From Streptomyces lichenis (GTDB lineage: Bacteria; Actinomycetota; Actinomycetes; Streptomycetales; Streptomycetaceae): DNA of 64,000 nt. Below the pieces are notes generated by a model. It was not told the DNA's origin, searched no databases, and was given only the letters and a program-made list of their open reading frames with translations. Location of the stretch: contig NZ_JALPTH010000008.1 of NCBI RefSeq assembly GCF_023218175.1, forward strand, positions 62,001-126,000. The letters run 5' to 3'. The first letter of the stretch is position 1. Every line of letters begins with the position of its first letter. Of this stretch, positions 35,092 to 42,414 are shown piece after piece. The translations under genes and the position numbers were made by a program.

Positions 35092-36267
35092 TCAGACCTC
35101 CAGGAAGGTGTCGAAGTCGGAGGGGAGCAGCTGCCAGGCGGTGGGCCCGGCGGCGTACTCCGCGTCGGTGAGCAGGCAGGAGTCCAGCAGCCGCCCCAGC
35201 CCGTCGCGGTCCAGGTCGGGCGAGGTGAAGACCAGGTGCTGGCAGCGGTCGCCGTGCTCGGGGTGCCAGTCCAGCGCGGCCGCGGCCCGGCGTACCGGGG
35301 GCACCAGCTCCCAGGCGGCGTCCGGCAGCGAGGCGAGCCAGGGGCCGGCCGGCTCCACACAGAGCGCGCCGCCCGCCGCGTCCCAGGCGACCAGGGTGTC
35401 CGGGCGGTCCGCCAGCCAGAACCGCCCCCGGCTGCGGGCAGCCGCGCAGGTCAGCTCCTCCAGGGCCGCGTACAGCCGCCCCGGGTGGAAGGGCCGGTGC
35501 CGGCTCCACACATACGTACCGACCCCGGCCTCCTCCGCCTCCTGCGGCAGCAGCGCGCAGGCCGGGTGCTGGGCGGCCGCGGCCGCCTCCACGTCGAACC
35601 TACCGAAGGCGGCCGCCGCCAGGGCGCCCGTCTCCTCCGGCACCCGCACCTGCCGTGCGGTCGGGTGGAGCTGGGCCAGCAGCGCCCGGTCCTCGTCGTC
35701 GGCGGCCGGGCTGTCCAGGACGGCGAGCACCGGCGCGTACTCGACCTGCCGGGCCCAGGTGTCGGCGACGGTCCGCCGGTCGCTCGGGGCGGCGGCCAGT
35801 CCGGCGTCGGCGAGGTCGTCGCCGTTGCCGAGGCAGGGCAGCACCAGGGCGGGGTCCACCGCGGTGATGACCGCGCCGATGGTGAGCCCGGCGCCCGCGA
35901 CCACCTCCGCCATGGCCTTCGGCTCGACCGAGTCCCAGAGCTCGACCACCGCGAGCCGGGTGTCCCCGGCCTCGGCCAGCCGCTCCAGCTCGGGCACCAG
36001 GTCCTCGCGCAGCGCGCAGCAGGCGCAGTCGTCGACCAGCGCGGTCTCACCGGTGTCCCGGAGTCCGCCGGCGTCCCGGACGGTCCGCCGCACGGTGCCC
36101 TGGTCGGCGGCGGTGGACAGGTCGTGGTGGAGCGCCACACTGCCGGGTACGGCGGTGAGCAGCCGGTCCACGGTGGCGGTGCGGGCCTCGGCGTTCAGCC
36201 CGCCGACCAGCGCGACGACCAGCCCGCCGACCGCCCCCTCCCCGCCCGGCCGTCCGTCCGGCGGCAT
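35092..36267 (-). CDS. CobW/P47K-like zinc-homeostasis protein lacking a normal P-loop
   Basis: 391 residues of the COG0523/CobW family, candidate zinc chaperones under zinc limitation. The metal-binding CxCC-type motif is present (DDCACCALRED), as are the segments VVELWDSV and the CobW C-terminal domain (YVWSRHRPFHPGRLYAALEEL, HRCQHLVFTSPDL-like). The N-terminal GTPase motif GxxGxGKT is replaced by VGGLNAEARTATV, with no Lys-Thr/Ser pair. GTP binding is therefore doubtful. The start overlaps the L31 stop (TGATG). Confidence 0.85.
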   Translation of the reverse strand: MPPDGRPGGEGAVGGLVVALVGGLNAEARTATVDRLLTAVPGSVALHHDLSTAADQGTVRRTVRDAGGLRDTGETALVDDCACCALREDLVPELERLAEAGDTRLAVVELWDSVEPKAMAEVVAGAGLTIGAVITAVDPALVLPCLGNGDDLADAGLAAAPSDRRTVADTWARQVEYAPVLAVLDSPAADDEDRALLAQLHPTARQVRVPEETGALAAAAFGRFDVEAAAAAQHPACALLPQEAEEAGVGTYVWSRHRPFHPGRLYAALEELTCAAARSRGRFWLADRPDTLVAWDAAGGALCVEPAGPWLASLPDAAWELVPPVRRAAAALDWHPEHGDRCQHLVFTSPDLDRDGLGRLLDSCLLTDAEYAAGPTAWQLLPSDFDTFLEV

Positions 36268-36521
36268 CAGCGGGCCTGGTACCGGCCGTAGCGGCGCTCG
36301 AAGCGCTCCACGCGTCCGGCGGTGTCCAGCACCCGGGCCTGCCCCGTGTGGAAGGGGTGGCTCGCGGAGGAGATCTCGACGTCCACGACGGGATAGGTGT
36401 TCCCGTCCTCCCAGTCGACCGTGCGGTCACTGGTCATGGTCGAGCGGGTCAGAAAGGCGAAACCGCCGGCCCGGTCGCGGAAGACGACGGGCCGGTACGG
36501 GGGGTGGATGCCCTGGCGCAC
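36267..36521 (-). CDS. rpmE2: 50S ribosomal protein L31 type B
   Basis: 84 residues starting with [29 protein letters not shown] and [11 protein letters not shown] are typical of type B bL31, which lacks the zinc-binding cysteines of type A. It starts 3 bp after the L33 stop and its stop overlaps the CobW start, so the four genes are translationally linked. Confidence 0.94.
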   Translation of the reverse strand: MRQGIHPPYRPVVFRDRAGGFAFLTRSTMTSDRTVDWEDGNTYPVVDVEISSASHPFHTGQARVLDTAGRVERFERRYGRYQAR

Positions 36522-36524
36522 GGA

Positions 36525-36689
36525 TCAGCGCTCCTCTCGGAAGTCGACGTGCCGGCCGGCCACCGGGTCGTACTTGCGCAGGGTGAGCCGGTCGGGGTCG
36601 TTACGGCGGTTCTTGCGGGTGACGTAGGTGTAGCCGGTGCCGGCGGTGGACCGGAGCTTCACCACCGGTCGGAGTTCGTTGCGAGCCAT
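36525..36689 (-). CDS. rpmG: 50S ribosomal protein L33, zinc-free form
   Basis: 54 residues, read directly from the minus strand: [19 protein letters not shown], then [23 protein letters not shown] and a final DFREER. This is bL33 without the CxxC pairs of the zinc form. It is the first gene of the minus-strand unit; the Zur-like palindrome lies 15 bp upstream of its ATG. Confidence 0.93.
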   Translation of the reverse strand: MARNELRPVVKLRSTAGTGYTYVTRKNRRNDPDRLTLRKYDPVAGRHVDFREER

Positions 36690-36703
36690 GCCGTGTAGAG
36701 TAA

Positions 36704-36720
36704 ATGAAAACGATTCCCAT
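36704..36720. promoter_or_regulatory. Zur-type operator between divergent zinc-free ribosomal protein genes
   Basis: ATGAAAACGATTCCCAT, an A/T-rich imperfect palindrome with the NRxAAYGATTNYC pattern of Zur/Fur-family boxes, lies between rpmG and rpmB. With zinc, Zur should bind here and repress both operons. The flanking sequence CATAACCAAGTAAG is also unusually A/T-rich for the window. Confidence 0.8.
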
Positions 36721-36751
36721 AACCAAGTAAGTGAAGGAGAGGTAGCTCACC

Positions 36752-36988
36752 TTGTCCGCCCACTGCCAGCTGACCGGCGCCAAGCCCGGGTTCGGCAACC
36801 GGATCTCGCACTCGCACCGGCGCACCGCCCGCCGCTTCGACCCCAACATCCAGCGCAAGCGCTACTGGCTGCCGAGCGAGGGCCGGCACATCCGGCTCAC
36901 CCTCAGCGCCCGGGGCGTGAAGACCGTGGACGCCATCGGCGTCGAGGCGGCGGTGCGGCGGATCCGCGCCCGGGGAGGGAAGGTCTGA
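36752..36988 (+). CDS. rpmB: 50S ribosomal protein L28, zinc-free form
   Basis: 78 residues from a TTG start (36752) with AAGGAGAGG upstream. [24 protein letters not shown] and the [19 protein letters not shown] segment are typical bL28; only a single cysteine is present, so no zinc ribbon. It is divergent from rpmG and shares the Zur box. Its stop overlaps the S14 start (TGATG). Confidence 0.94.
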   Translation: MSAHCQLTGAKPGFGNRISHSHRRTARRFDPNIQRKRYWLPSEGRHIRLTLSARGVKTVDAIGVEAAVRRIRARGGKV

Positions 36989-37293
36989 TGGCGAAGAAGA
37001 GCAAGATCGCGAAGAACGAGCGGCGCCGGGAGGTGGTGGCCCGTTACGCGGCTCGCCGCGCCGAGCTGAAGGAGGCCATCCGCCGCCCGGACACCCCCGA
37101 GGCCGACCGCGCCGCCGCCCTGGCCGAGCTGCGCCGCCAGCCGAGGGACGCCAGCGCCACCCGGCTGCGCAACCGGGACAGCGTGGACGGCCGGCCCCGC
37201 GGCCACCTCCGGAAGTTCGGCCTCTCCCGGGTCAACCTCCGCAAGCAGGCCCACGCCGGATACCTCCCCGGGGTGGTGAAGTCCTCCTGGTGA
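36988..37293 (+). CDS. rpsN: 30S ribosomal protein S14, zinc-free form
   Basis: 101 residues, the length of the C-minus uS14. [21 protein letters not shown], the LPRDAS-like [15 protein letters not shown] and [18 protein letters not shown] segments are diagnostic; the CxxC zinc motif of the short form is absent. It is translated directly after L28 and is the last member of the plus-strand unit. Confidence 0.95.
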   Translation: MAKKSKIAKNERRREVVARYAARRAELKEAIRRPDTPEADRAAALAELRRQPRDASATRLRNRDSVDGRPRGHLRKFGLSRVNLRKQAHAGYLPGVVKSSW

Positions 37294-37325
37294 GATCGGC
37301 GCTGACCGGGCATCCGGTACGGGAA

Positions 37326-37442
37326 GGGGGTGCCGCCTCCCCGGTGGAGGGGTGCCACCTCTGCACGGCAGGGTGGTGCCGCCGCCCCACGAGGAGGGGG
37401 CCGCCTCCCCGTAAGAAGGGGGTGCCGCCCTCCCGTACCCGC
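37326..37442. repeat. Five degenerate 23-24 bp tandem repeats
   Basis: Between S14 and the lipoprotein gene the motif GGGGGTGCCGCCTCCCCG recurs about every 23-24 bp (near 37326, 37349, 37372, 37396 and 37417) with differences in each copy. It is partly self-complementary. I see no gene in it. Confidence 0.55.
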
Positions 37443-37474
37443 TGGTAGCTTGACGCGGAACCGAGGAGGCGCAG

Positions 37475-38131
37475 GTGCCAGGGCTCACAGGACTCGTCCG
37501 CCGTACACCGCTGCAGGCGGCCGTCGTCGTCGCCACGCTCGCACTGGCGGGGTGCGGGGGCGGGGGCGACGACAGCGCGAACGCCCGCCCGAGCTCCGGC
37601 AAGGGCACTCCCTCCCCGGTCGCCACCTCCGCCCCCGGTAGCCCGACTCCTTCCGCCGGTGCCTCCGGCACCCCCACCGGCACCCCGGAGCCCGGCGGCA
37701 CCGAGAGCGCCGGCGCGAGCGAGCGGCCCGGCGGAGGCGGCCGTACGGCCTCGCCCACCAGTGGATCCGCCCCTTCCGCGTCCCCCTCCGACCGTGCCAC
37801 CACCTCCGCGCCCGGCCGGGCCCCGCAGCCGTCCCGGAAGCCGGCCGAAGCCGGTGGCCGGGCGGTCGAGGGCTCCTGGGTCGGCACCACCGAGGGTCGG
37901 CCCGTCAGCCTCACCGTCAAGCAGGGCCGCGCCGTGGTGCTGGCGGAGGCGCATGTCTGCCAGGGCACCGCCGAGGGCCCGGCGACCTCGCTCACCCTCC
38001 GGCTGACCTGCGACAGCGACTACACGGCCCGTACCGAGGGCACCGCCCGGGCGAAGGGCGGGAAGATCACCGTCGAGTGGCAGGGCGGCGTGAAGGACAA
38101 GCTCACCGAGGCGGCGGCGCCCAAGGAGTGA
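37475..38131 (+). CDS. Secreted lipoprotein, unknown function
   Basis: 218 residues. The signal peptide ends in a lipobox LAGC (about residues 24-27: LALAGCGG). A Pro/Ser/Thr/Gly-rich linker of about 100 residues, typical of cell-wall spanning regions, leads to a small C-terminal domain (about 130-210). This has SWVGTTEGRPVSLTVKQGRAVVL and two cysteines (VCQGT, LTCDSD) that could form a disulfide. The start GTG 37475 has GAGGAGG upstream. No function can be assigned. Confidence 0.8.
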   Translation: MPGLTGLVRRTPLQAAVVVATLALAGCGGGGDDSANARPSSGKGTPSPVATSAPGSPTPSAGASGTPTGTPEPGGTESAGASERPGGGGRTASPTSGSAPSASPSDRATTSAPGRAPQPSRKPAEAGGRAVEGSWVGTTEGRPVSLTVKQGRAVVLAEAHVCQGTAEGPATSLTLRLTCDSDYTARTEGTARAKGGKITVEWQGGVKDKLTEAAAPKE

Positions 38132-38161
38132 GCCGAGCCCGGGATGGAGGGAGCAGCGGTG

Positions 38162-40324
38162 TCAGGCCGCCCCTCCGCCGGACCCTGAGCGCGGACCCGC
38201 ACCCGGCCCCGGCCTCGCGTCCTTCTGCCCCGCGTCCTTCCGCCCCTCACCCTTCCGCCGCCCCGCGTCCCTCCTCCCCTCCCCGTCCGACAGGGCCTCG
38301 GACAGCTCGTCCAGGGCCTCCAGCAGCAGCCGGGCGCCGTTGCGGAGGACCGGGTCCGGGACGGACTCGCGGTCCCAGTGGGCGACGGTGGCGCGGAGCT
38401 CGCCCCACTCCGGGACGCGCCGTTCGCGGATGGCCCTGGCGCCCCGCTCGGTGGCCCGGCGCAGCGACTCGGCCAGGCTTTCGGCCACCGGCAGCGCGGT
38501 GGTGTGCCGGTCCGGAAGGTGGGCCTCCATCAGCATGGCGACCCGGCCGAACTGGCCCAGGGCGTGCTCCGCGTCGGCCGCCGCGGTACGGGACAGGCCC
38601 CGGTGCCGTACCGGCTCGTGGGCGGCCCGCTCCAGCGCGTCCTGCCAGGCCACCCGCGCCTCCCGGGTGCCGAGCAGGGCCTCCCGTACCGCCTCCGGGG
38701 CGGGGCAGGCGGGGCGGGCGTAGTGCGCGGCCACACAGGCCGCGTACCGGCCGTCGGCCGCCAGCCAGTCGGCCAGCCGGGTCCGCAGCCGGGGCGTCTC
38801 CCAGGCCGGGTACACCGCGTACGACACCATCGCCAGCACCCCGCCGAGCAGGGTGAGCACCACCCGCTCCGGCACCGTCTGGGTCCACTCCTGGCCGCCG
38901 GTGCCGAGCAGGAAGACGACATAGGCGCCCACGCAGGCCTGCGCGGCGACATAGCCGGTGCGCATCAGCAGATACATCCCGAAGGCGCAGACCACCGCCA
39001 GCGCCGCGGACCCCCACGGCCCCGGGTGGGCGCCCTGGACCACCCCGGTGGCGACCGCCACGCCCACCAGGGTGCCGCAGAACCGCGCCACACTGCGGGA
39101 GTACGTCTGGCTGAAGTCCGGCCGCATCGCCATCACCGCGGTCATCGGCGCCCAGTAGCCGTGCCCCAGCGGCAGCGCCGCACCGATCGCATAGCCGAGG
39201 TCCGCCGCCGCGGCGACCCGGACCGCGTGCCGGAACACCGGGGAGGCGGACCGGAGTTCGCCGCGCGCCCGGCCAAGCGCGCCCGGCGCCAGCTGGAGCA
39301 GGGTGGGCCGTTCCCGGACCTCGCCCACCTCGGCCCGGTCGTCCGGGGTGACGGCCTCCACCACGTCGTCCAGCAGCGCGGCCAGCCGTACCGCCGCCCG
39401 GCGGGCCGGTCCGCTGAGGATCGCGCCGGTGTCCGGGGTGCGCAGGGCGGCGAGCGCCTCGGCCGGTACGGCGGCGGGGCTGCCCTGCCGTACGGCGCGG
39501 GCGGCCGCGTCCAGCACGCTCGCGGCGGCGGCCAGCAGTTCCCGTACCCGGTCCCGTTCCGGCCCCTCGGCCGGGACGCCGACGGCGGGATCGGCGAGCG
39601 AGGCGAGCACCGGGCGGATGCGTTCGGCCAGCCCGCGCGCCCCGTGCAGCTCGGCGGGGCGGCGCCGGGCCTGGCGGCGGCTGACCGCGGCCGCGCTGCG
39701 GGCCGTCATCAGCGGGGCCGGGTCGAACAGGGCCAGCGGGTCCTGGCGCAGCCGCCGGGAGTAGTCGGCCACCGCCGCCAGCGCGTCGGCGAGCGCGTCC
39801 CGTTGGGCGCCCCAGCGGCGGATCGGCACCAGCACCACCAGGGCGGCCTGGACCACGCCCCCGGCCAGGATCACCGCCGCGTGCCCGGCGGCCTCGGCGA
39901 CGGAGGTCGGCAGGGTGACGGTGACCAGCATGATCGCCACATTGGAGGAGGCGATGATCCCGGCGGTCGGCCCGGCGGACCAGGCCATTCCGGCGAGGAA
40001 GGTCCACACCGTCAGCAGCAGCAGGAAGAGCAGGACATGGGCGCCGGTGAGGTAGCCGAGGAAGGTGGAGACGGCGAGGGTGGCCCCGGAGACGAGCGCC
40101 AGCGTGGGCCGGGAGCGCCAGCTGCGCTGGAAGGTGGCGATCGCCGCCTGGAACGCCCCGAACGCCGAGCTCACCGCGACCGCCGGCCCGAAGAGCGCCA
40201 GGCTCACCCCGACCACCAGCGCCAGCCCGGCCGCGCCGCGCAGGGCGACGAACGGCTCCAGCCGCGGCCGTTCGACGGTCAGCCCCGCACGTGCGGTCGC
40301 CTTCAGCGCGCGGAGCCAGCTCAT
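38162..40324 (-). CDS. FUSC-family (aromatic acid exporter-like) membrane protein
   Basis: 720 residues. Two sets of about five to six helices (about 25-170 and 365-500) flank a soluble middle region, the layout of YccS/FUSC-type exporters with the repeated FUSC_2 domains. Key segments are GHGYWAPMTAVMAMRPDFSQTYSRSVARFCGTLVG, typical of FUSC, and a hydrophilic C-terminal domain of about 180 residues. Efflux of aromatic or fusaric-acid-like compounds is the family role. It is a single gene and the substrate is unknown. Confidence 0.87.
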   Translation of the reverse strand: MSWLRALKATARAGLTVERPRLEPFVALRGAAGLALVVGVSLALFGPAVAVSSAFGAFQAAIATFQRSWRSRPTLALVSGATLAVSTFLGYLTGAHVLLFLLLLTVWTFLAGMAWSAGPTAGIIASSNVAIMLVTVTLPTSVAEAAGHAAVILAGGVVQAALVVLVPIRRWGAQRDALADALAAVADYSRRLRQDPLALFDPAPLMTARSAAAVSRRQARRRPAELHGARGLAERIRPVLASLADPAVGVPAEGPERDRVRELLAAAASVLDAAARAVRQGSPAAVPAEALAALRTPDTGAILSGPARRAAVRLAALLDDVVEAVTPDDRAEVGEVRERPTLLQLAPGALGRARGELRSASPVFRHAVRVAAAADLGYAIGAALPLGHGYWAPMTAVMAMRPDFSQTYSRSVARFCGTLVGVAVATGVVQGAHPGPWGSAALAVVCAFGMYLLMRTGYVAAQACVGAYVVFLLGTGGQEWTQTVPERVVLTLLGGVLAMVSYAVYPAWETPRLRTRLADWLAADGRYAACVAAHYARPACPAPEAVREALLGTREARVAWQDALERAAHEPVRHRGLSRTAAADAEHALGQFGRVAMLMEAHLPDRHTTALPVAESLAESLRRATERGARAIRERRVPEWGELRATVAHWDRESVPDPVLRNGARLLLEALDELSEALSDGEGRRDAGRRKGEGRKDAGQKDARPGPGAGPRSGSGGGAA

Positions 40325-40372
40325 GCGTCCGAGGGTAACGGCCGCAACCGGACCTTCTCGGACATCTCCCTT

Positions 40373-41539
40373 CTACTCCCTCCCGGGCAGCCGCCTCCTC
40401 GTCTCCGTACGGGCCCGGTCGGCGGCGTCCCGGCCATGCTGCCAACCCGCCTCGTCGGTGGCGCCGCGCACCCGGGTGGCGGTCATCTCGGGGAACATCG
40501 CGTCGGCGCGGGCGCTCACCGCGGCCTCCCGGGAGGCGAGCACCGGCAGCAGCCCGGCCGCCTCCGCCCCGGCCGCGGCATCCGCGGTGACCCGCTCGGC
40601 GGCCGCCTCCAGCCGGTCGCCGAGCCGATGCGCGTACGCCAGCAGGAACGACTGCCGGAACGTCTTCGTCCGCTTCCGTCCACCCGCCCGCTGCTCCCGC
40701 TCCGCCCGGCTCATCGCGGCCATGCCCTGCACCAGCAGCGAGGTGTACAGCAGCTCCACCACCTCCAGGTCCGCCCCGAAGCCGACCACCGTGGAGAACC
40801 CGAACGCCTCGCTCCACACCGCCCGGCAGCGGTTCGCCCGGGCGACGGCGTCCAGCAGGATCGCCTTGCTGGTCTCGTACGGCGGCTCCACGCCGATCCG
40901 CACCGCCTCCGGCCCCTCCGCCCGGTGGATGCGGGCCGCGAGCGCCGCCTCGTCCAGGCTGTGGCGGGCCATCAGCTCCTGCGCCTTGGCGGTCAGCGCC
41001 TCCGCCTCCTCCGGATAGCCGGTCGCCTCGGCCTTGGCGAGCAGCGCCCGGATCCGGCCGAGCATCCGCGGCTCCCCGGGGGCGGCCGGAGCGGTCAGCG
41101 GCGTCCCCGGAACCGGACCGGCCGGTTCGATCGCGGGCAGCCGGGCCAGCAGGCGGTACAGCTCCAGCACGGCGGTGGCGTACGAGAACCGGTCCGCCCG
41201 CCACTCCGCCCCGGGCAACTCCGCCAGCTGCCCGGCCCACCGCACCGGCAGCGCGGGATACCCCCGCACCTCGGCGGCGATCAGCCCCGCGGCCAGCCGC
41301 ACATGGCGGTCCTCCAGGTCCCGGCACACCAGCCGCAGCACATCCGCCGGCTGCCAGCCGCGCTGCCACGCCCGGCGTACGAGCTCCTCGCCCCGGCGCG
41401 CGAGTTCGGCGTCCGCGCCGGGGTCGCCGGCGAGCAGTGAGGCGGCCGTGTCGAGCGCGGCGTCCCGCTCCCGCTCCGTACCGCCCCCGGCGTACAGCGC
41501 GGCGGCCAACGCCCGCTCGACCGTGCTCATCGTGGTCAT
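40373..41539 (-). CDS. DUF2786 domain protein
   Basis: 388 residues. The DUF2786 segment is MLGRIRALLAKAEATGYPEEAEALTAKAQELMARHSLDEA in the middle (about 165-205). A downstream part, VVELLYTSLLVQGMAAM and RKRTKTFRQSFLLAYAHRL, resembles the DUF7168 extension. Function unknown. The start overlaps the stop of the upstream HxlR regulator gene (ATGA), suggesting co-expression; a second ATG lies three codons in. Confidence 0.82.
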   Translation of the reverse strand: MTTMSTVERALAAALYAGGGTERERDAALDTAASLLAGDPGADAELARRGEELVRRAWQRGWQPADVLRLVCRDLEDRHVRLAAGLIAAEVRGYPALPVRWAGQLAELPGAEWRADRFSYATAVLELYRLLARLPAIEPAGPVPGTPLTAPAAPGEPRMLGRIRALLAKAEATGYPEEAEALTAKAQELMARHSLDEAALAARIHRAEGPEAVRIGVEPPYETSKAILLDAVARANRCRAVWSEAFGFSTVVGFGADLEVVELLYTSLLVQGMAAMSRAEREQRAGGRKRTKTFRQSFLLAYAHRLGDRLEAAAERVTADAAAGAEAAGLLPVLASREAAVSARADAMFPEMTATRVRGATDEAGWQHGRDAADRARTETRRRLPGRE

Positions 41540-41949
41540 GCGCCGCCGCCCCTTCCCCGGGCGTCATAGGCGGCACGGGCCTCGGCGATCGCCCCGCGGT
41601 GGTCCAGCGACCAGTCGACCAGCGCCTTGATCAGGTGGGTCATGCTGTGGCCGGACCCGGTCAGCTCGTACTCCACCTGCGCCGGGACGGTCGGATACCC
41701 GGTCCTGGTCACCAGCCCGTCCCGCTCCAGCCGGCGCAGCGTCAGGGTGAGCATCCGCTGCGAGATACCCGGCACCAGACGCTGGAGCTCCCGGAACCGC
41801 CGCACCCCGGCGGCCAGTTCCACCACCACATGGACGGTCCACTTGTCCCCCAGGCGGTCCTGGACGTCCCGCACCCCGCACTCCTCGGCGCAGCTCACCA
41901 CGGGGGTGGTGGCGGCCGGGGTGGTTACCCCGGTGTGCCCCACTGACAT
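41536..41949 (-). CDS. HxlR-family transcriptional regulator
   Basis: 137 residues. A winged-helix domain with the family start VQDRLGDKWTVHVVVELAAGVRRFRELQR, then GISQRMLTLTLRRLERDGLVTRTGYPTVPAQVEYELT and HLIKALVDWS. The first 25 residues are a Thr/Pro-rich leader with two cysteines (SCAEECGV), which in HxlR proteins can sense electrophiles. It is co-transcribed with the DUF2786 gene; no drug or enzyme gene is adjacent. Confidence 0.88.
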   Translation of the reverse strand: MSVGHTGVTTPAATTPVVSCAEECGVRDVQDRLGDKWTVHVVVELAAGVRRFRELQRLVPGISQRMLTLTLRRLERDGLVTRTGYPTVPAQVEYELTGSGHSMTHLIKALVDWSLDHRGAIAEARAAYDARGRGGGA

Positions 41950-42414
41950 CGATCTGCCTCCTTACGGACCGGCCGCCCCTGCCCCCACCATGATCCCAGC
42001 CGGCCGGCACCCCCGACGAGGGCGGCCGCATCCACCCACCCGTCCACCCTCCAGGCTGCTGGGCCGCGCCCCGCGTCCGGCCGTGGAGGCCTACGCGGAG
42101 GCGGTACGGGCGGGAGCGGTACGGGCCGGAGCGGTACGGGGCGAGGCGGCCTCGGTGGGCTGAAGTCCTGGTCAGAGGCCCCCACCGCCCCAGCCGTTCG
42201 GCACCGCGCCGGTGGTGGTGTCCGGCCACGACGCCCTCACCGCCCACGGCCGACGGCCCCCGCTCTTCCATCCACAGCCTGTGGACACCGCGCTGCTACG
42301 CGAGCTGCGCATTCCCGGCCCGGATATCCGCCCTGGTCCCGGCGCCCTCCCGGCCCGCGTCGGCCGGCCGGACTGTCAGTGCCGGGTGCCAGACTCGGAC
42401 GGGTGAGGGAGCGG
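41950..42414. other. Gap with a 15-bp triplicated sequence
   Basis: No gene that I trust. GGTACGGGCGGGAGC and two variants stand in tandem at 42103-42117, 42118-42132 and 42133-42147. The rest is GC-rich unstructured sequence that must include the promoters of the HxlR gene (minus) and the polymerase gene (plus). Confidence 0.45.

Noticed and set aside
38247..41576. A 1109-codon minus-strand ORF through the FUSC and DUF2786 genes
   Set aside because: It is in another frame of real genes on the same strand and is Gly/Arg/Pro-rich without any domain.
41627..42163. Plus-strand ORF ending in repeated AVRAGAVRAG
   Set aside because: It is antisense to the HxlR gene for most of its length and its end is only the 15-bp repeat translated.
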